64,000 nt of DNA from Fasciola hepatica (GCA_948099385.1 CANUEZ040000159.1:4916501-4980500); one strand, 5' to 3'; positions 43,640-56,700 are shown, counted from the stretch's first letter. A program made the numbers and translations. Notes: a model not told the origin generated them from the sequence alone.

Positions 43640-45010
43640 CGAACAACGTACTTGGGGTTTCCAGTGGGCACTCGGGCTCTGCTGGAATTCAGACTTGTCG
43701 AGCTGCCCCAAAAGCGACTGCCGCCCGCAGCCCCAATTACGGGCGCTAAAAGAGAGTTTTCTTACGGTCCTTATGCACCGAGAAACAAATTTCCCTGGCC
43801 CTCAGTCCTGAGCATTGCCACTCCAGCTTCAGGGACCGACCAAGCAATTACGAGGTGTCCTCAAAGGTAAAACCGGGTGCCCTCTGCAGTGCCTCTCGGC
43901 GCTTCGGTGCTCTATACCATATAGATTTAGAGAGCGTAGCCTTTCGGGTCATGTCCCGCTGAGTGGCTGTCGCACTCTTTTTGTCCCTTGCCGTTGAATC
44001 AGCTCGATGGATTGGTGTTTCATTAGGATACTGTTGGGCAAGGCCGGATGCGCGTTCTGACCAGTGCGGCGTTAATTTCTGAAAATATTTCAGGCGCGCT
44101 TTTTTCTAGAATCCTGAGAAGCTGGTTTATTCTGAACATGGCTCTGCCAGCTAGAATGCTTCATTTTGTGCTCAAAGACCGTTGAATTGCTATGGTTGTG
44201 CCCAGATCATCCATACCTTCTACAAGCATGACCTTGCATTTGTCCGAACTAAATGGCAAGTCACTGAATACTGACCATCGCAAATGACTTTCAAGACCAG
44301 CCCGCAGGGCATCTCTTCACCAGTTCCATCCGCACCGCTCCGTAGATCTTCAAGTCTTCGGAGTGTAGTGGGATGTTTGACTATACCCTTGGAAAAAGAC
44401 CTTTCACAAGGTGAGTAACCTGGGTCTGAGTGTGGCTTGGTGCCCCATGGTCGCTGGATAGCTTTCTATTCATTTTGACCCCGAATATTCTGTTGGTCAG
44501 ACAATCGAACATCCTCATGACTTGAAACTCAGGAGAACCAAATAGCACTGGTTTCTGCAGAAGTGAGCGGAAAACAGTCAAAACCCGAGGGGCATTTCGG
44601 AGCCTTCAGAGAAGCGTCTGTCCAGTGCCCCGACGTGCCACTCCATGGTTTCCGTTGGTTTTTTTGTTGACATCTGCGGTTTTGGGAGCTAATTTGAGCA
44701 GCTCTCAACAAGGTACCAACTCCGATAAACCGTAAGATGATATAATCCATCAAGCCCTTTTTGATCTTGGAGAACACAGAGGGAAGAACCTCAGGGTAGC
44801 TACAAGCAGAACCATCCTGTTCCATGCTTCAAAGATCGGTGACAATACGAGTGTTCTCCATTCATCAGGTACCTTCCAGACTCCAGTGGGAATGTTGATA
44901 CAATCGCTAAAAACAGGAACGTCCAAAACAGAGTAGATCCCCTTTGGCTCGCCACTTGCTGAGCGGTAAAAGATGTAACGGCTATCCCGATTGTAAGTAA
45001 GGCGCAGCAA
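43640..45010 (-). pseudogene. LINE G reverse transcriptase, divergent clade, decayed
   Basis: Minus-strand: SVLDVPVFSDCINIPTGVWKVPDEWRTLVLSPIFE (about 44820-44930) is the start of a LINE polymerase (W...V.PI.K motif). SVFSKIKKGLMDYIILRFI follows (KxxExxI position). Further down: LKIYG, SSDKCKVMLV, then LVRTRIRPC ... LIQRQGTKRVRQPLSG ... RLRSLNLYGIE near 43900-44110, matching the QRRATKLV and RLxxLxLxxLExRR motifs. The YxDD box itself was not seen. The motif pattern differs from LINEs A-F. Confidence 0.72.
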
Positions 45011-48000
45011 AATAAACGAATCCTAAATTCCGAACAAGATTGATCTGCTGACTCCACGGTACTGAATTACCTAATTGTACGCGTGAAAATTGTGCACAAG
45101 CCTCAACTCTACAACCACAACGTTTAACAAAGAAAACAAGGGTTCGGCAAAGGACACTGTCAGATACTACCGTCGCGGCAATCAGAGGTCAGGGCAAAGG
45201 GATGCTACGGCACGCATGAGTGAAACAAACAAGTCTCCAAGGATAGTGGTTAATGTGTGTTGTATTTGTTTGAGGATCAATAAAATAAAAAGCATAGTCC
45301 GGGCAGTGCAAGTGCTTGGCAGCGACTCTGGAGGATTCCCACAAGTGTACGTTACAGTGGATCTGTATCGCTGTAGATCCTTATCCAAAGCTGGCACTGG
45401 TGCCTTTTACCACTGGTAATGAAAGTAAAACGCTAGGGTTTTCTCCTCCGTCGAAAAAGCAGTCCTATTCTGTTCCCACCCTGAGCTGTTTCAGAGTCAG
45501 TCCTCATGCGGGTTTTGTCCTGTCTTGCTTGCGCTACTGACAGTGAGAACGTCATATGAACCGTGCAGTCAACACTTCACGACAGTTCTTATATCACACC
45601 CGAGTGAAATAATAGTAAACGGGCAGTATCAAGTCGGAGCACAGTGAATCCCACCTCTGGTCCTCTGTATAGATTCAGTTTCCCCTAATGCATCACTGTC
45701 AACACCATCAGCAGTTTCTTCTACATTTCCGCTCCAATGCCCTTTCAGTTCTAGCAAGTATTGGAAAATTATCTTACTGGGTAGCGGTAGTAGCTAACAC
45801 CGTGTTACGCCACCACGTTACCAGCTTCACTCGCGAGCAAACTATTCCTTCGTACCTACCTTACCGCTCCAGAGCTAGCCTGTACTCACGGTGAGCAAAC
45901 TATATTGGGTGTTACCGTTTCTGACTTCTCGTAACCGAAGAGCTTTGGATCTTTTAGTACCCGAGCTGTGCCATGTTAAGGTAACCTCAGGTCAGAACGG
46001 CCTTCAGACAGATGCCGTCTCTTCAGTTCTGCCCCGTTATTTACGCCGCCAACCGGAAACTGCTGATGCTTCCCCTGTGGCTCCCATGGTTGTCATCAGA
46101 AGGACGCTCGGCACTGCCATTATTATTTTACGCATCAGACTTACAATCCAAACTCACCATCGTGCTCACTGTCTCGAAGCATCCCACAGGCAGCCATTTA
46201 AATGAGGCCCGGTTGTCCACGATCTAGAGGAAGCTTCTACATGCCTCGACGGCTCATACTTTATTCCACAGTAGTTCCATATTTCATGTCCAAGTTGGCT
46301 CCACCTTAACTTACCCTGCCACTTATAGGATTCTCCGCCAAGCCGCATAATAAATTCCCCTGTTTTAATCCACCTGCAACTCAAAAGTCCTTTTGGACGC
46401 ATACAGAGTAGCTACCTGGTGTCCCGACTTTGTCAGCTTGCAGCAGTATAGCTCAACCCTCTTCAATAATTCCCCTGCAGGCCTCCCTTATTTGAACCCA
46501 TAATTCAAAGTCCTGGTCGGTATATGAGGAATGTGCCGCTGACCTTCTAAATGATACTTTAGGCCCGCCGAAGCTTTACATAAAACCAACCGGTTTATTA
46601 TATACTGTCTTCACTTGATGTCAACATCCAAAGCGGAAGCCATGTTCAGACCGGAAACCCCATTTATTTTAGGGCTTTAGTACTTCATCATCGCCCAGAG
46701 GGCAGCTTGCCCGGATCCTACAATGGAATTTTCGGATTGACCCGTCTCGAGCTGATCCTTGAAAGCTTTCTGCCGAGTTGGCCCCACCATTCAAAATCAG
46801 CCTTGGTGGACCTTGGCATTACGACCCCCCTGAAGGTGAAGTGTTCACAACAGTGTCCCGCTACACTTCTTGGAGTAGCCATGGGTTCCCCTGACCGACT
46901 GATAGAACCACTTCCCTTTACATATGGGATGGCCAAGAATTACATTTTGACGCGTGCCGACTGAGGTCCAACTGGAACCTCTCAATCCGACATAAAATAC
47001 TCCCAACTGCATCGCTGTAGACCGATTGGTGTCTTTTGATGCAGCATATCGCCCACTGATATCTCTGGTGGCATCTAGGCAACTGACAGTTCATGAACCA
47101 CCTGTTAATACACCAACCCCTAACATTCATCAAAATTCATCCTTCGTGCATACCAACACGTACCTTACCTTTCCTGCTAATTCCTTACCTACTGGATGAT
47201 GCCCATTGCCAGTGACAGTTTCCCCTGATTCCTTCTGGATCCTAATTGAAAAGAACCTAGCTCCTCGGGTGGGACACGAAATATTTACCCTATTGATGAT
47301 ATTCCGATACAACGTCCGAAAGCTGGGTCACTCATCTGTGATTCCCGCGGACTAAAACGCCAAAGGTTTATTCCGGATAACTCCGAAAAACACTTGAAAG
47401 CACGATCAAACAGTAATATCGAAGGCGAAACCCCATTTTTGAAAGGACCATGCAAATATGTGCGCACCATAAAGTGCAGAAGAAAGATTTTGATTCACTT
47501 ATAATGGTAACTCCCTGAAAATCTGGACTCAAGGTCAGGCGGTCAAGCTGGACGAATCCAGGTGGAGCCTGCTGGAAGTCGTGAAAATATACATGGATCT
47601 TACGAAAGAAGGACCGCACGGCTGGAAAATCAAAACGGATTGACGGATAATTTGCTTACCTTGAAAAACTTTCTAAAGGAGATGTGGGCAAGCAGTAAAG
47701 ACCTGCCGTTTATGGGAAGGGTTTAAACTGAAAACCAGAAAATGAACAAGAAAGCGACTATTGATATAGGACAAGCGAAGTCCGTCAAAGATTTCAAGTG
47801 TAAAGTTCGGTGACCGGGTATTGGCTGAGCCAGATACACACCAAATGAACAATACATCCGGAGGGAGATTGCTAGAGTGACCATGAAATAAGTGGCGGGA
47901 TAGAAACAGGCAAAAGTCGAGCAAGTTTTTTTACTTACAGACGGGCGGAGTACGTTACATCAATGAAAAAATGGGATCTGGGTGATAGATCGCTATGGGA

Positions 48001-49687
48001 TGCATAGCTACCACCACATCAGAGACACTTAGCCTGCTAAAGAGATGACAAAGCAAACGACAGCTTTATGACTATATGCTGACGTTCCTTTTGAAGGGTG
48101 GATCAACTGACAACGACAAACCGAAGTCTGCGCCACAAATGCCTCTCAGACCCGCATGTATGGGAAAGAAATGATGCTTTGCCAAGTGAGGAATTTGCGA
48201 TGCATCTGTCTTATTTGGTGAACAGTGGAACTGGTAGAGGGAACAAACATTCACCGGATCATTTATTGTTGGGGGGCTCGGAAGGCAGACATTTTACAGT
48301 GAGACATGATGTTGAAATACAGCAGCACTAAAGCGGATGACCACGACAAATCTGTCAGTGTTTGAATCTATCGATAATGGTGATAAAATTGGTGAGTTTG
48401 ATCATGGAAAACGGTCATGCTTACAAATGCGACTGGTAAGTAGTTTGACACAAAGCTTCGGGAAGGGGGACCATGAACTATGAACAAAGAATTCTAACGG
48501 GTTTTGAAATGTGCCATAATTATACACTGAGGGAAGCAAACCTTGATGGAAGTAAAAAGCAATGAGGAGGCTAGCATGATGGAAACAAAATAAACGCAGG
48601 AGGATACAGCAAAATATTTGCAGTATTTCGGGTGCGTGATTGGTGTTTTTAATCCTAAGCCGGTGCTAGTAGGTGGGGCTGACTGCTCTAGATACTAACA
48701 CTGGGAAGCTCTTCTGGTGGCAGGGGGTGGGACCTACCAACCTACTTGCCCCCACTCATTGTTGCAGACGTCCTGCAAGCCCGAAGTACACCCGCCAGAG
48801 CGGCTTGTCTGACTGCGCCCCGATCCCGCGGTACTTGGTGGAGTGAGGTTGGCGAGACCACGTAGCCGTAGAGATCGAGTAGTCCAGGAGCTTGTGGCCA
48901 GGTTGAGAGGGATCCTGAGAAGCAAAGCCAGTGGAAGAGAGATGGAATGGCAGGGGAATGTCAAACTTACTGCCGGAAGTATAGGCCAGATTGTTTTCCG
49001 GCATTGCATCCAGATCATTTCAAGCTTTCAAAGAAGAGATGTGCGTCAGTGGGAGCCTCGAGAAACGAAAGCTGGGAAATCCCTTCTGGCTTGCCTCCAG
49101 TTGAGCATCTGAGGTCAGTGATGGAAAGAAACAACCAGTTATTTGAACTCCGGAACTATTTTTGAATGAATGAGGGCCATAGTTATTGGTAGTGGACAGG
49201 AATACAGGAGTATTGTGGAAACCGTGGATATGGATGATGGTGACTTGGAAATGAACGGTGGTTGCCGGTGCGGAAGCCTGGGTTGAAGTGCCGGCGCGAA
49301 GTATGAGAAGGGGAGTAAAACCAGTTTAGTCCTTGTAAAATGAGTTTATTATGGTTAAAATAGGTGAGAGGAAAAGTCAGTGCTCACGAATTCGGGTGAA
49401 CTTATCAGGGGCAATGTCACCGATGATAACTGTCGTATGGGATACTTATATGCTGACATTGGTGAGGATGTATGGGGTAGGTTACTTCCGCGAAGCAGGA
49501 AAGGTTACCTGGGGCTTGTTTTCCCTGCCTAACCCAAAATCTTGGACACATTCATGTGATTGCTCCAGCGTGGCGCATGTGTGGATTGATGGAAATACTT
49601 TAGCAACATGAAGAAATTTTGTGAGGACAATTTTGAATTGTTTTGGCATCTGGCATACGCGGATATTTTCGGATTGTCTGCTCCATA
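45011..49687. other. Long stretch without a recognised gene
   Basis: About 4.7 kb with only short overlapping frames. A weak resemblance to the (ATT)n retroposon was noticed at about 48240-48310 (minus orientation; GGCTCGGAAG followed by a purine-rich segment), too short to annotate. A minus-strand frame at 46700-47100 reads without stops for about 80 codons but shows no family motif. Confidence 0.45.
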
Positions 49688-51203
49688 CTAGAATATAGAC
49701 AGTAATGAAGGATTCTGCTCTTGGTTTCCGCCTAAAGTACGAAAATTTATGGTTTGACCTCTGTTACTCAGACGTAGGGTGTCTTGCGCGAAAAGTAGAT
49801 ATATGTTGGACATACGCACTCCGGAGTTTAGGAGGTTGAATGGAAAGCAAAGGCTGAGTTTCATGCGTCTTAGCCACAGAGGATCAAGCTTTAGCTGCCC
49901 ACGTCCCTCTTCGTAGTTCATGGAGGATGACCATCCGGGTAATTATTTAGTGAAGGATCTCTAAACGTGTTCGATCGCTAGTCTATCAGATTTGCGCATT
50001 TGAGTGTGTACCAGAAGGCGGCACTCAGGTTCCGGTCTGGCATGGCGTTTAAAGATCGAAAGCTGGCCATAGCGCATTTTAAACATTCTGCAGAAAATGG
50101 TCATCGTCCTTTTGGCCTTAGCTACTTAGTAGGCGGCTTGACCCTGAAGGGTAAAGGTGCGGGAATATAGGCAGTCCAGATATCTCACCAGCGGATTCAT
50201 GGGAATCTACTTTCCTTTCAAAGGGAGGCGTCCTGTACGGATGTGACTTTTGTGTGTGTGTGGCACTCTCAACAGTGGGGGGCTCATTTGCCAAGTATTG
50301 CTCAATACCTCAAAGGCCCTAGGATATCGGCAATTCTGGAGAATATATAGATCAAGGTTTGGGTTGCAAAGGAATCGACAACTTTGGTATCGTCGGCGAA
50401 TGGAAACTCGATGCTACGGTGTATTACATTTTGGATGCGTCGTTGACGTAAAGTAGGAATAAAAGTGGGCCCGATACTACCTTGTATAACGGCGTTTGTG
50501 ACTGGCTTGGCTGATAAGAGGTGACCTCTACTGTATACCACTTGTGATCTCACACTGAGATAGGAAGACAACAGAGAAGAAGGTAAGCCAGTTATGTCAC
50601 AATATTTGACCTCATTTATCCACTGAGCGCGAGGCCCGCTATCAAAGGGTTTTATCACGTCAGAGTCACCCGACGTTGTGATGAGATTAAGAAGGTCAAA
50701 TTGTCAGGTCGGACACCTCCTAAACCTTAAAAAGTCATGTTTATTGTAATTTATTCGTTCGAGGATGAAAAGGAAAAATGCTACTTCATCTTTAACTGCT
50801 AGTATTTTATTACCATGGATATGAAAGGAGTGCAATTTATGGAGCGGTAGTTAGCTGGGTCAAGCGAGACTCCCTTTTCGTGAATAGGAGTGATAACGGA
50901 TGTTTTACTCTGGGACAGATGCTTTGTGTCACTGAGAGGTCAAGTGTGTTTAGCAAAAGAGTGCTAACGTCCGGGCTGCCAAGGAAAAACGCAGATAGAG
51001 GGATAACATCGGATCCGAGGCGCACCAGGGGCCGAGTGATGTTTACCAGCCCTCTAACTTCAGAAGCTGAGAATACTACGGTTGACAAGATACGAGTAGA
51101 CAACGGAGTGGGGTCTAGGATCGGACTGTCGGGATCCGCTATTAAGATAGAGACGGAAAAATCATCGAACGCCACAGCGATTCACTGCGGCGAGCAATCG
51201 TAA
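49688..51203 (-). pseudogene. LINE H reverse transcriptase, second clade
   Basis: On the minus strand: FSASEVRGLVNI ... GSDVIPLSAFF ... LLLNTLDLSVTQSICPRVK (51175-50837), then SVITPIHEKGVSLDPANYRS in the next frame (about 50830-50890), GSIGPTFIPTL and the box FADD (50389-50400) followed by TKVV. The C-terminal part RGQLKLDPLWLRRMKLSLC ... LSNRGQ lies at 49900-49740. Both aspartates are present. The motif style (ITPIHEKG, FADDTK) differs from LINEs A-F. Confidence 0.8.
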
Positions 51204-51224
51204 ATACTCTCTGATAGGAGCAAA

Positions 51225-52027
51225 TACGGTATTTTCGTTGTAGTGCTGGTGTTTTTGAGTTTTAGTTAAGCCAGAGAGATTGGCCATTTTGCTCGGCTGG
51301 TTGAGAGCGTACTGTTACTTGCTTTTCCAGCTTGCAAGCCTTCCTGCTTAGTGGCTGACGTGAGAGGTGGTCGATGCTGGAGAACACGGCGATTCAATGG
51401 AACATGTCCTTCAGTGTGGCAGCATAATAAGGCCCGAGCCCATGCCGAGATTTTTCGCCCTCATACCATTTCAAGACTTCGTTCTTCCTTCAAACTGTAT
51501 CCTGCTTGGAAGGTAATTACCTCCTAATCCAGGTAAAATCCATCCTCCAGCAGCTGCGCGTTCTCACCCATCGCAAGATACCGATTATTGATCCTGGTAA
51601 CAAACTCATTCTTATATGAATCACCTTTCCTTTTCACATCCTTCACCGCTCCCTTGGGTACTTTATACAATTTTTTCCTGTCTACCCGTCTCGTAGACCA
51701 CTCCAGTCATTGAACCGCGGTCGGCCTCTACCATTCACTGCCCGCGCCATTCTTGAACATTAGGTAACTCAAACGATTTGGTAACACCGCTCGTTTCAAT
51801 GCTTCAACAAGTTGCTGTAGCCAAACTTGAATCCGAAACCGTCCCGTTTTTGCAGCGCAAGTCGTTGTAATTCTGATTCACTGAAGCTCTTGCTAGGTTT
51901 GCTGTTCCGTTGCCGAAATTATTTTCCCTCACTTTTAAAATTCTTATGTGTTTGATCGTATTGAGTGACGTTGCACACCTTGGTTGCGCTCCCACGCGTG
52001 CCTCCAGACCATGGTTCAGAAATACAC

Positions 52028-52084
<57 letters not shown>

Positions 52085-52100
52085 CGTTGTTATTATTATT
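51225..52100 (+). mobile_element. (ATT)n-tailed retroposon, fourth copy
   Basis: The end reads GCGTGCCTCCAGACC, then AAATACACC and a long (ATT)n run at 52029-52100, comparable to the terminal block of the other three copies. The tail abuts a broken LINE I polymerase (KAPG...NEIP) at about 52140. The 5' boundary is unknown and the body could not be aligned by eye. Confidence 0.5.
52029..52100. repeat. (ATT)n microsatellite tail
   Basis: About 18 ATT units, a short interruption (CGTTG), then a few more units. It is the tail of the adjacent retroposon. Confidence 0.92.
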
Positions 52101-52139
52101 GGTACTACTGCTGTAATTATCAAAACTAACCACTGCGCA

Positions 52140-55030
52140 CACTGTATCTACAATGGAAGTGGAATTTCATTCAGCCCTGGCGCTTTTTGGGACTGAAAAC
52201 TACTGGGAGTGCGCTCAACTTTGGTAGGTGAGAGAATAACCGATGCCCTATCTAGTGGCGTACATCGTGTCGTCGTGGTAGGGTCATTGCTACCTGCTTG
52301 GTTCGGTCCTTCCTGAGTAAGAGCTGCGAAGTAGAATTGAGTTAGGGCATTAGCTGCTCCCGAGTTGCTTTCCTTTCGTGTTCCATTAGCCTGCAGCTGG
52401 CAGGTCTAACCTGTGTCACCTTGGGTACGCGGCTATAGAAAACTCCGGGATCCGTTGCCACCTTATGCATGAAGTGCCTTCGAGACCCACAAGTATCTTG
52501 ATTGAGTTGTGCTTTACTGAGGTTTCCGATGCTGATGTATTCGATAAAGTACTGCGGGCTCCGGACTAACCTATACCCACCCCATGCCACTTTTCCCCTT
52601 TGGGGTTTCAGCTTGCGGTGGCGAACTGTTAACCTGGGTTTCAGGGTCCTTACAGGTGTCTGTGGCTCGACCTTCCGCATGGCTTCAGTTGGGACTGTCC
52701 TCACACCGGTCTAGTGTGCACTGATGCAGGACCAGTATGGGGTCACCGCAACGCGGCCAAAAATTCATTTATGGCTGCTATATTTGCCTTGGACAGATTC
52801 CATTTTGGTGATGCCTTCAGCTCTCAAGAAGAAAGTTATACCCACCAGCTTAGACCTGAAGACCCCATGCTTTTCAGGGCACCATGGTTTGTAAATCGCC
52901 GGATGGTCTATCATGAGTGGTTTTTTGGTGAGTAGCCAGCCCAGTGCCGATGGAGTAGAAGTCCCTCTCCGTCACATGGGTAGTCTGACGCGTTCATACC
53001 AGCCCAGGCTAATCATGGTACTGAAGCACTCTGGAGGCTTGAACCCGTGACTGGAGTGGCGGGACATGCGGGCAAAACGGACTTCAGGTGGGCGGAAGTA
53101 GTCCGCCACAGGCGAGTTTTCAATGACCCCGAGCCTTCATAGCTTCTGGTGGGGCAAAGTTGAGTTTTAGTGAACTTTGGAGATCTGTAGATGAAGCCTA
53201 CTCGACATGTCCTCTTTGCTGTCTGTCCTACACTAGCCCGCGCTCCCTCCAGCATTTTATCTGAGGTCGGGTCTGTAAGCCTTGTTGCTTCCAGCTTTCT
53301 GCTAACGTACAAAGCATGTCCCTCGCCCATATTTCCCGCTTCATCACTCGTGATAATATCCTCTCTCTGGATCTCCGGGTCAAGGTCAGAATCTTTGGCA
53401 TGCAGTCATGTTTCCGCTTTCTAAGTCACTTGCGCCTTGAGCTCAGTGCTCAAGAGGCGAAATTCACGAAGCTTGTTGCGCATGCTATGGATACATATGC
53501 ATGGGAAATTCCACGCTCTGACCATCATGGTATCGCCCGGTGGAGACAAAGTCTCTGCCTTGGTTACTGTAGAGACACTAGTGGTTACCGTGATGGACAC
53601 AAGTCCGTGCCTCGCCTGTAGAGCAGTCTGAAGAAGTCTCTGTCGGGTCAAAAGTGTTGAGGCTGCCAGCTTTGCTTAACCCAGCGCGATCGAGTTTTTC
53701 TGATCTGACAGCTGCTCAGCGAGTTCTACTGTGGTTTGTGGGGCCTTCTGTTAGCTGGTTTACCATTAGAGGTTCAGCTGACCTTTTTAGTTGGCTTTCA
53801 CTTCTCCATCAGTATGAGTGCAGGGTTTAGTTGTGAGAAGGATACCTTTCCAGTAGCGCACCACTTTCCGACCGTCGCTTGTGCCATGGTTTCCGAAGGA
53901 TGGGGAACTCGCAGGAGCTTGGGCCGGGAGATATTCTGCAAGCGTGAAGGCCGCGACAGCCCTCCTAATATGCACGACACATCTTGCGATCAGTAAATTT
54001 GTGGCCTCCTTTGTCCCTGGGATTATGTCTGAGTAAATGAGGGACCTGACGTTGGATCACACTACGTGCCTGCAACAGGGTTCTTTCCTGATGTGGTGCT
54101 CGTTTGATTTTCCCCAAGGGATCGGGTAGCTCTGACCTTACGCAGGTCCCATAACAATAGAATTTTGCTGGTGCCAGCAGGTTTTCCGTGTCTTTATCCG
54201 GCCAAAGCGTCACCTTAAGCTATCTGGGTGTTCGTGGAAGTCGAACATCTTTAGTCTCGGCCAACCGTCTCAGGCTTATGAGGCGCGGTTCAGGCAATGA
54301 TTTCTGTGTGCAAAGCCACCGGGATGGCTTGTTTTCGCGAGTTCTACCCTGTACAGGAGAAGTCGGGGCAGCTTCGGGGAGTTAAACACGCTTACTGATC
54401 TGGTTCCAGGGCCGGCGCCAAACGTTCCCCAGGAATCACAATGGCATTTTCTGCGGGACTGTTTTCACTGCTTGTGAGTGCCGGGCTTCCTAGAGCCTGG
54501 GCCGTCTGCGTAATTGGTCCCGGTTACTCATGAACCACCGGGCTCTTCTCATTGTCCCAAATAGCCTGTCCTAACTTATCCAGTGATACTATTTTCTCCT
54601 ATGTTCTCCAAGTCAAACTGACCTGTGATTCTTCCCCAGTCGTTTGCGCCCTGTTTGCCTTGGTTAGGGCCACAACAGCCAGCGATTCTCCCTAGTCTGT
54701 TTGAGTGCTTTACTAGGGTTGCTAGTTCGGACCTAATCTTTCGTATTGTGGTCTGACACCCCATACAGATTTAACTGAGATAACTATAATGAGCCTAGAA
54801 ATTGTACTCTCACCTTGCAGTCTTGCCTGAATTCCTGTGGTGCCAATTCTCGCAAGTATTGCCCTGGATACTCTCAACTTCCACGGCCTTGCAATTTTTT
54901 GTACAGGCAGTATTATCGTTTCCTTAGGTCTCCTCTGGTTATTAGGCTGCACGTGAAGCTCCTCAAAAAGGCACAACGACCCCAACTTGGCTGGCGCAAG
55001 ACCAGTTCCAGAAACAGCAGGTGGCAAAAT
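52140..55030 (-). mobile_element. LINE I, truncated at its 3' end
   Basis: Minus-strand order: ORF1-like frames (55027-54576), endonuclease (53975-53013), linker (52704-52342), start of the polymerase (52340-52150). The polymerase stops right after the KAPG...NEIP motif, where the (ATT)n retroposon lies. The rest of the polymerase is not found on the other side: LINE H has its own copy of that motif. LINE I therefore lost its 3' part. Confidence 0.65.
52150..53970 (-). pseudogene. LINE I endonuclease, linker and polymerase start
   Basis: GEGHALYVSRKLEATRL ... RVGFIYRSP (53330-53150) is the APE middle region (GGVALYV ... VxxIYRSP). In the linker, GNLSKAQLNQDTCGSRRHFMHKVATDPGVFYSRV (52540-52430) matches the ...LLxxIKxNPKxFYxYV motif. 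VILSPTKVERTPSSFQSQKAPG (52260-52180) is the entry of the polymerase. Several frame changes are present. Confidence 0.68.
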
Positions 55031-55250
55031 ACTAAGCAGGTACTTAGTTTAAAAATATGTAGACGGAGAATAATTCCAAAGTGACACCAAGCAATAAATA
55101 AAACAATGCCGTCAGTATGAATCGAAAGCGCCAGAGATAAACAAACTGAAAGTGACGCACAGGCACGAACCCTGAGGAAAGAATACAAAATGTAAACAAC
55201 CGGGCTTCCATGTCACTGTTTGCGCCCGAAGAACTGGCGTTAAGATAGAA
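54570..55250 (-). pseudogene. LINE I ORF1-like remnant
   Basis: Frames 54764-54576 and 55027-54722 lie upstream of the endonuclease. IRKIRSELATLVKHSNRL is coiled-coil-like. The assignment is by position. Confidence 0.4.
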
Positions 55251-56436
55251 GAACACATTAGTTATCCAAACGGGCTGCTACGTTCACTTTAGGGAACCCA
55301 CCTTGAGCACAGGTGGACAGATAAAAGGGACTAAGCGTGCAGTACTTTAACCTATATGGTGGGGAAGTTAGTGTATGGTGTTATGGAAAGGAAAGAAGGG
55401 ATAGAGAAGGGGGAAAAATCTAATGGACACTGATTCTGCCTTGTAGAACCGTCTTTATTTTACTTTGGCCGTTTTTCCACTCCACGCGGGTCGAGTTTGT
55501 TCCCGGTGAAATTCGTTTTTCCCCTTCCAGGTTTAGGTTTCAAGCACCGTATGGTTCACGCCGATATCACCGATCATGTAGTCTATCCGGTAGATGCACG
55601 AATACATCGCATGTTATCTGAGCCCGGGACTCTGACCCAAAACATTTGTGTACACCCTGACTGCCCTCCTTTAGTCAAACCGAAAATTGCACACAAATCC
55701 AGCTCACTGTTTGACCCAAAAGACCTCGTTTGTCCTGATCTTCTTCATCTATTCACCCACCTTTTGATCCAGGGGATGTACACGCGCACTGATGCACTCA
55801 CGCACGCGTGCGTCAGTCTTGGCCGGACGAGAGCCAAGCTCAGCCTACGTACTGCTTCGCAGCACGTTCACACCAAACTCCCCCTCTGACCGTTTGTTTT
55901 CTATGGACGTTCAGTCAGCTTGATTGTGCAAACGCGTGACCCTCCGGAGTGCGAAAATTGCTCCGATAGCTTTTCGCTCAGACGAAGCAAATTGCTGTTT
56001 TGCTTAACTCAGGCACAGCCGCATCCGCCTTGTTATCTCCTGATATGTTGTGAGCTTGTTTATTCCGCTTTTTGTTTCTGAAAGGCGCAATATATTTCAG
56101 TGTTTTTGAATAACAACAACGAATAGAAACCCCACAATTCAAGGTTTGTACAGTTTATCCTATTATTCCTTTGAGTCATTATTAGTGCCGTACCACGAAA
56201 CAGTTTCGGTTTTCATTGGATTGGAGTCAGAACTTTAGGCAAAACTACTTGCTTCAGTCAAGACGGGGATCACTGATGTCCGGAAAATCTAATTTCGTAT
56301 GCGGAATTAACAATGAACTAGGTGGGGAATGTTCATTTGGTTAATCGTAGTCCGGAAATGATCATTTCAGCAGTCTTCTAGCCACTATTTAAACACAATC
56401 ATTTTACTGGCTGATAGAACAGTGGGGCTTTTTGTT
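55031..56436. other. Unassigned segment
   Basis: A 130-residue plus-strand frame (55497-55889) has no recognised motif. The sequence around 55785-55815 is rich in ACGC/GCAC repeats. No gene is supported. Confidence 0.4.
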
Positions 56437-56700
56437 TCAAGAGTTTGGTAAACAGTAAGAGAAGACTCTTGCCCGAAAACTTTCGATCGCCTCGGGTTTT
56501 GTTACTATTTGTTGCGCACCCTCAGCTTTGGGCTGGTACGTGGAGTTAATAACCGCCTGCCAGTTTCGGATAACCCGGTGAGCCTCTTGAACGTCTCGAA
56601 CAAGTCCCTCCTCAGGCGGCACCGGTCTAGTGAGAACTGGTCAAGTGCTTCGAGGCCTTTTTGTATGTCTTATCCAGGCCTGGAAGCAGTATTCCGGGGG
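56437..56700 (-). pseudogene. LINE J fragment, polymerase C-terminus
   Basis: The minus strand resembles LINE D at 27750-27900: both have GAGGxxCTxxxxAGGxAxxxGTTCGAGACGTT-like order, and encode a run ending in KPEAIESF. It is a short relic of the LINE D family. Confidence 0.5.
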
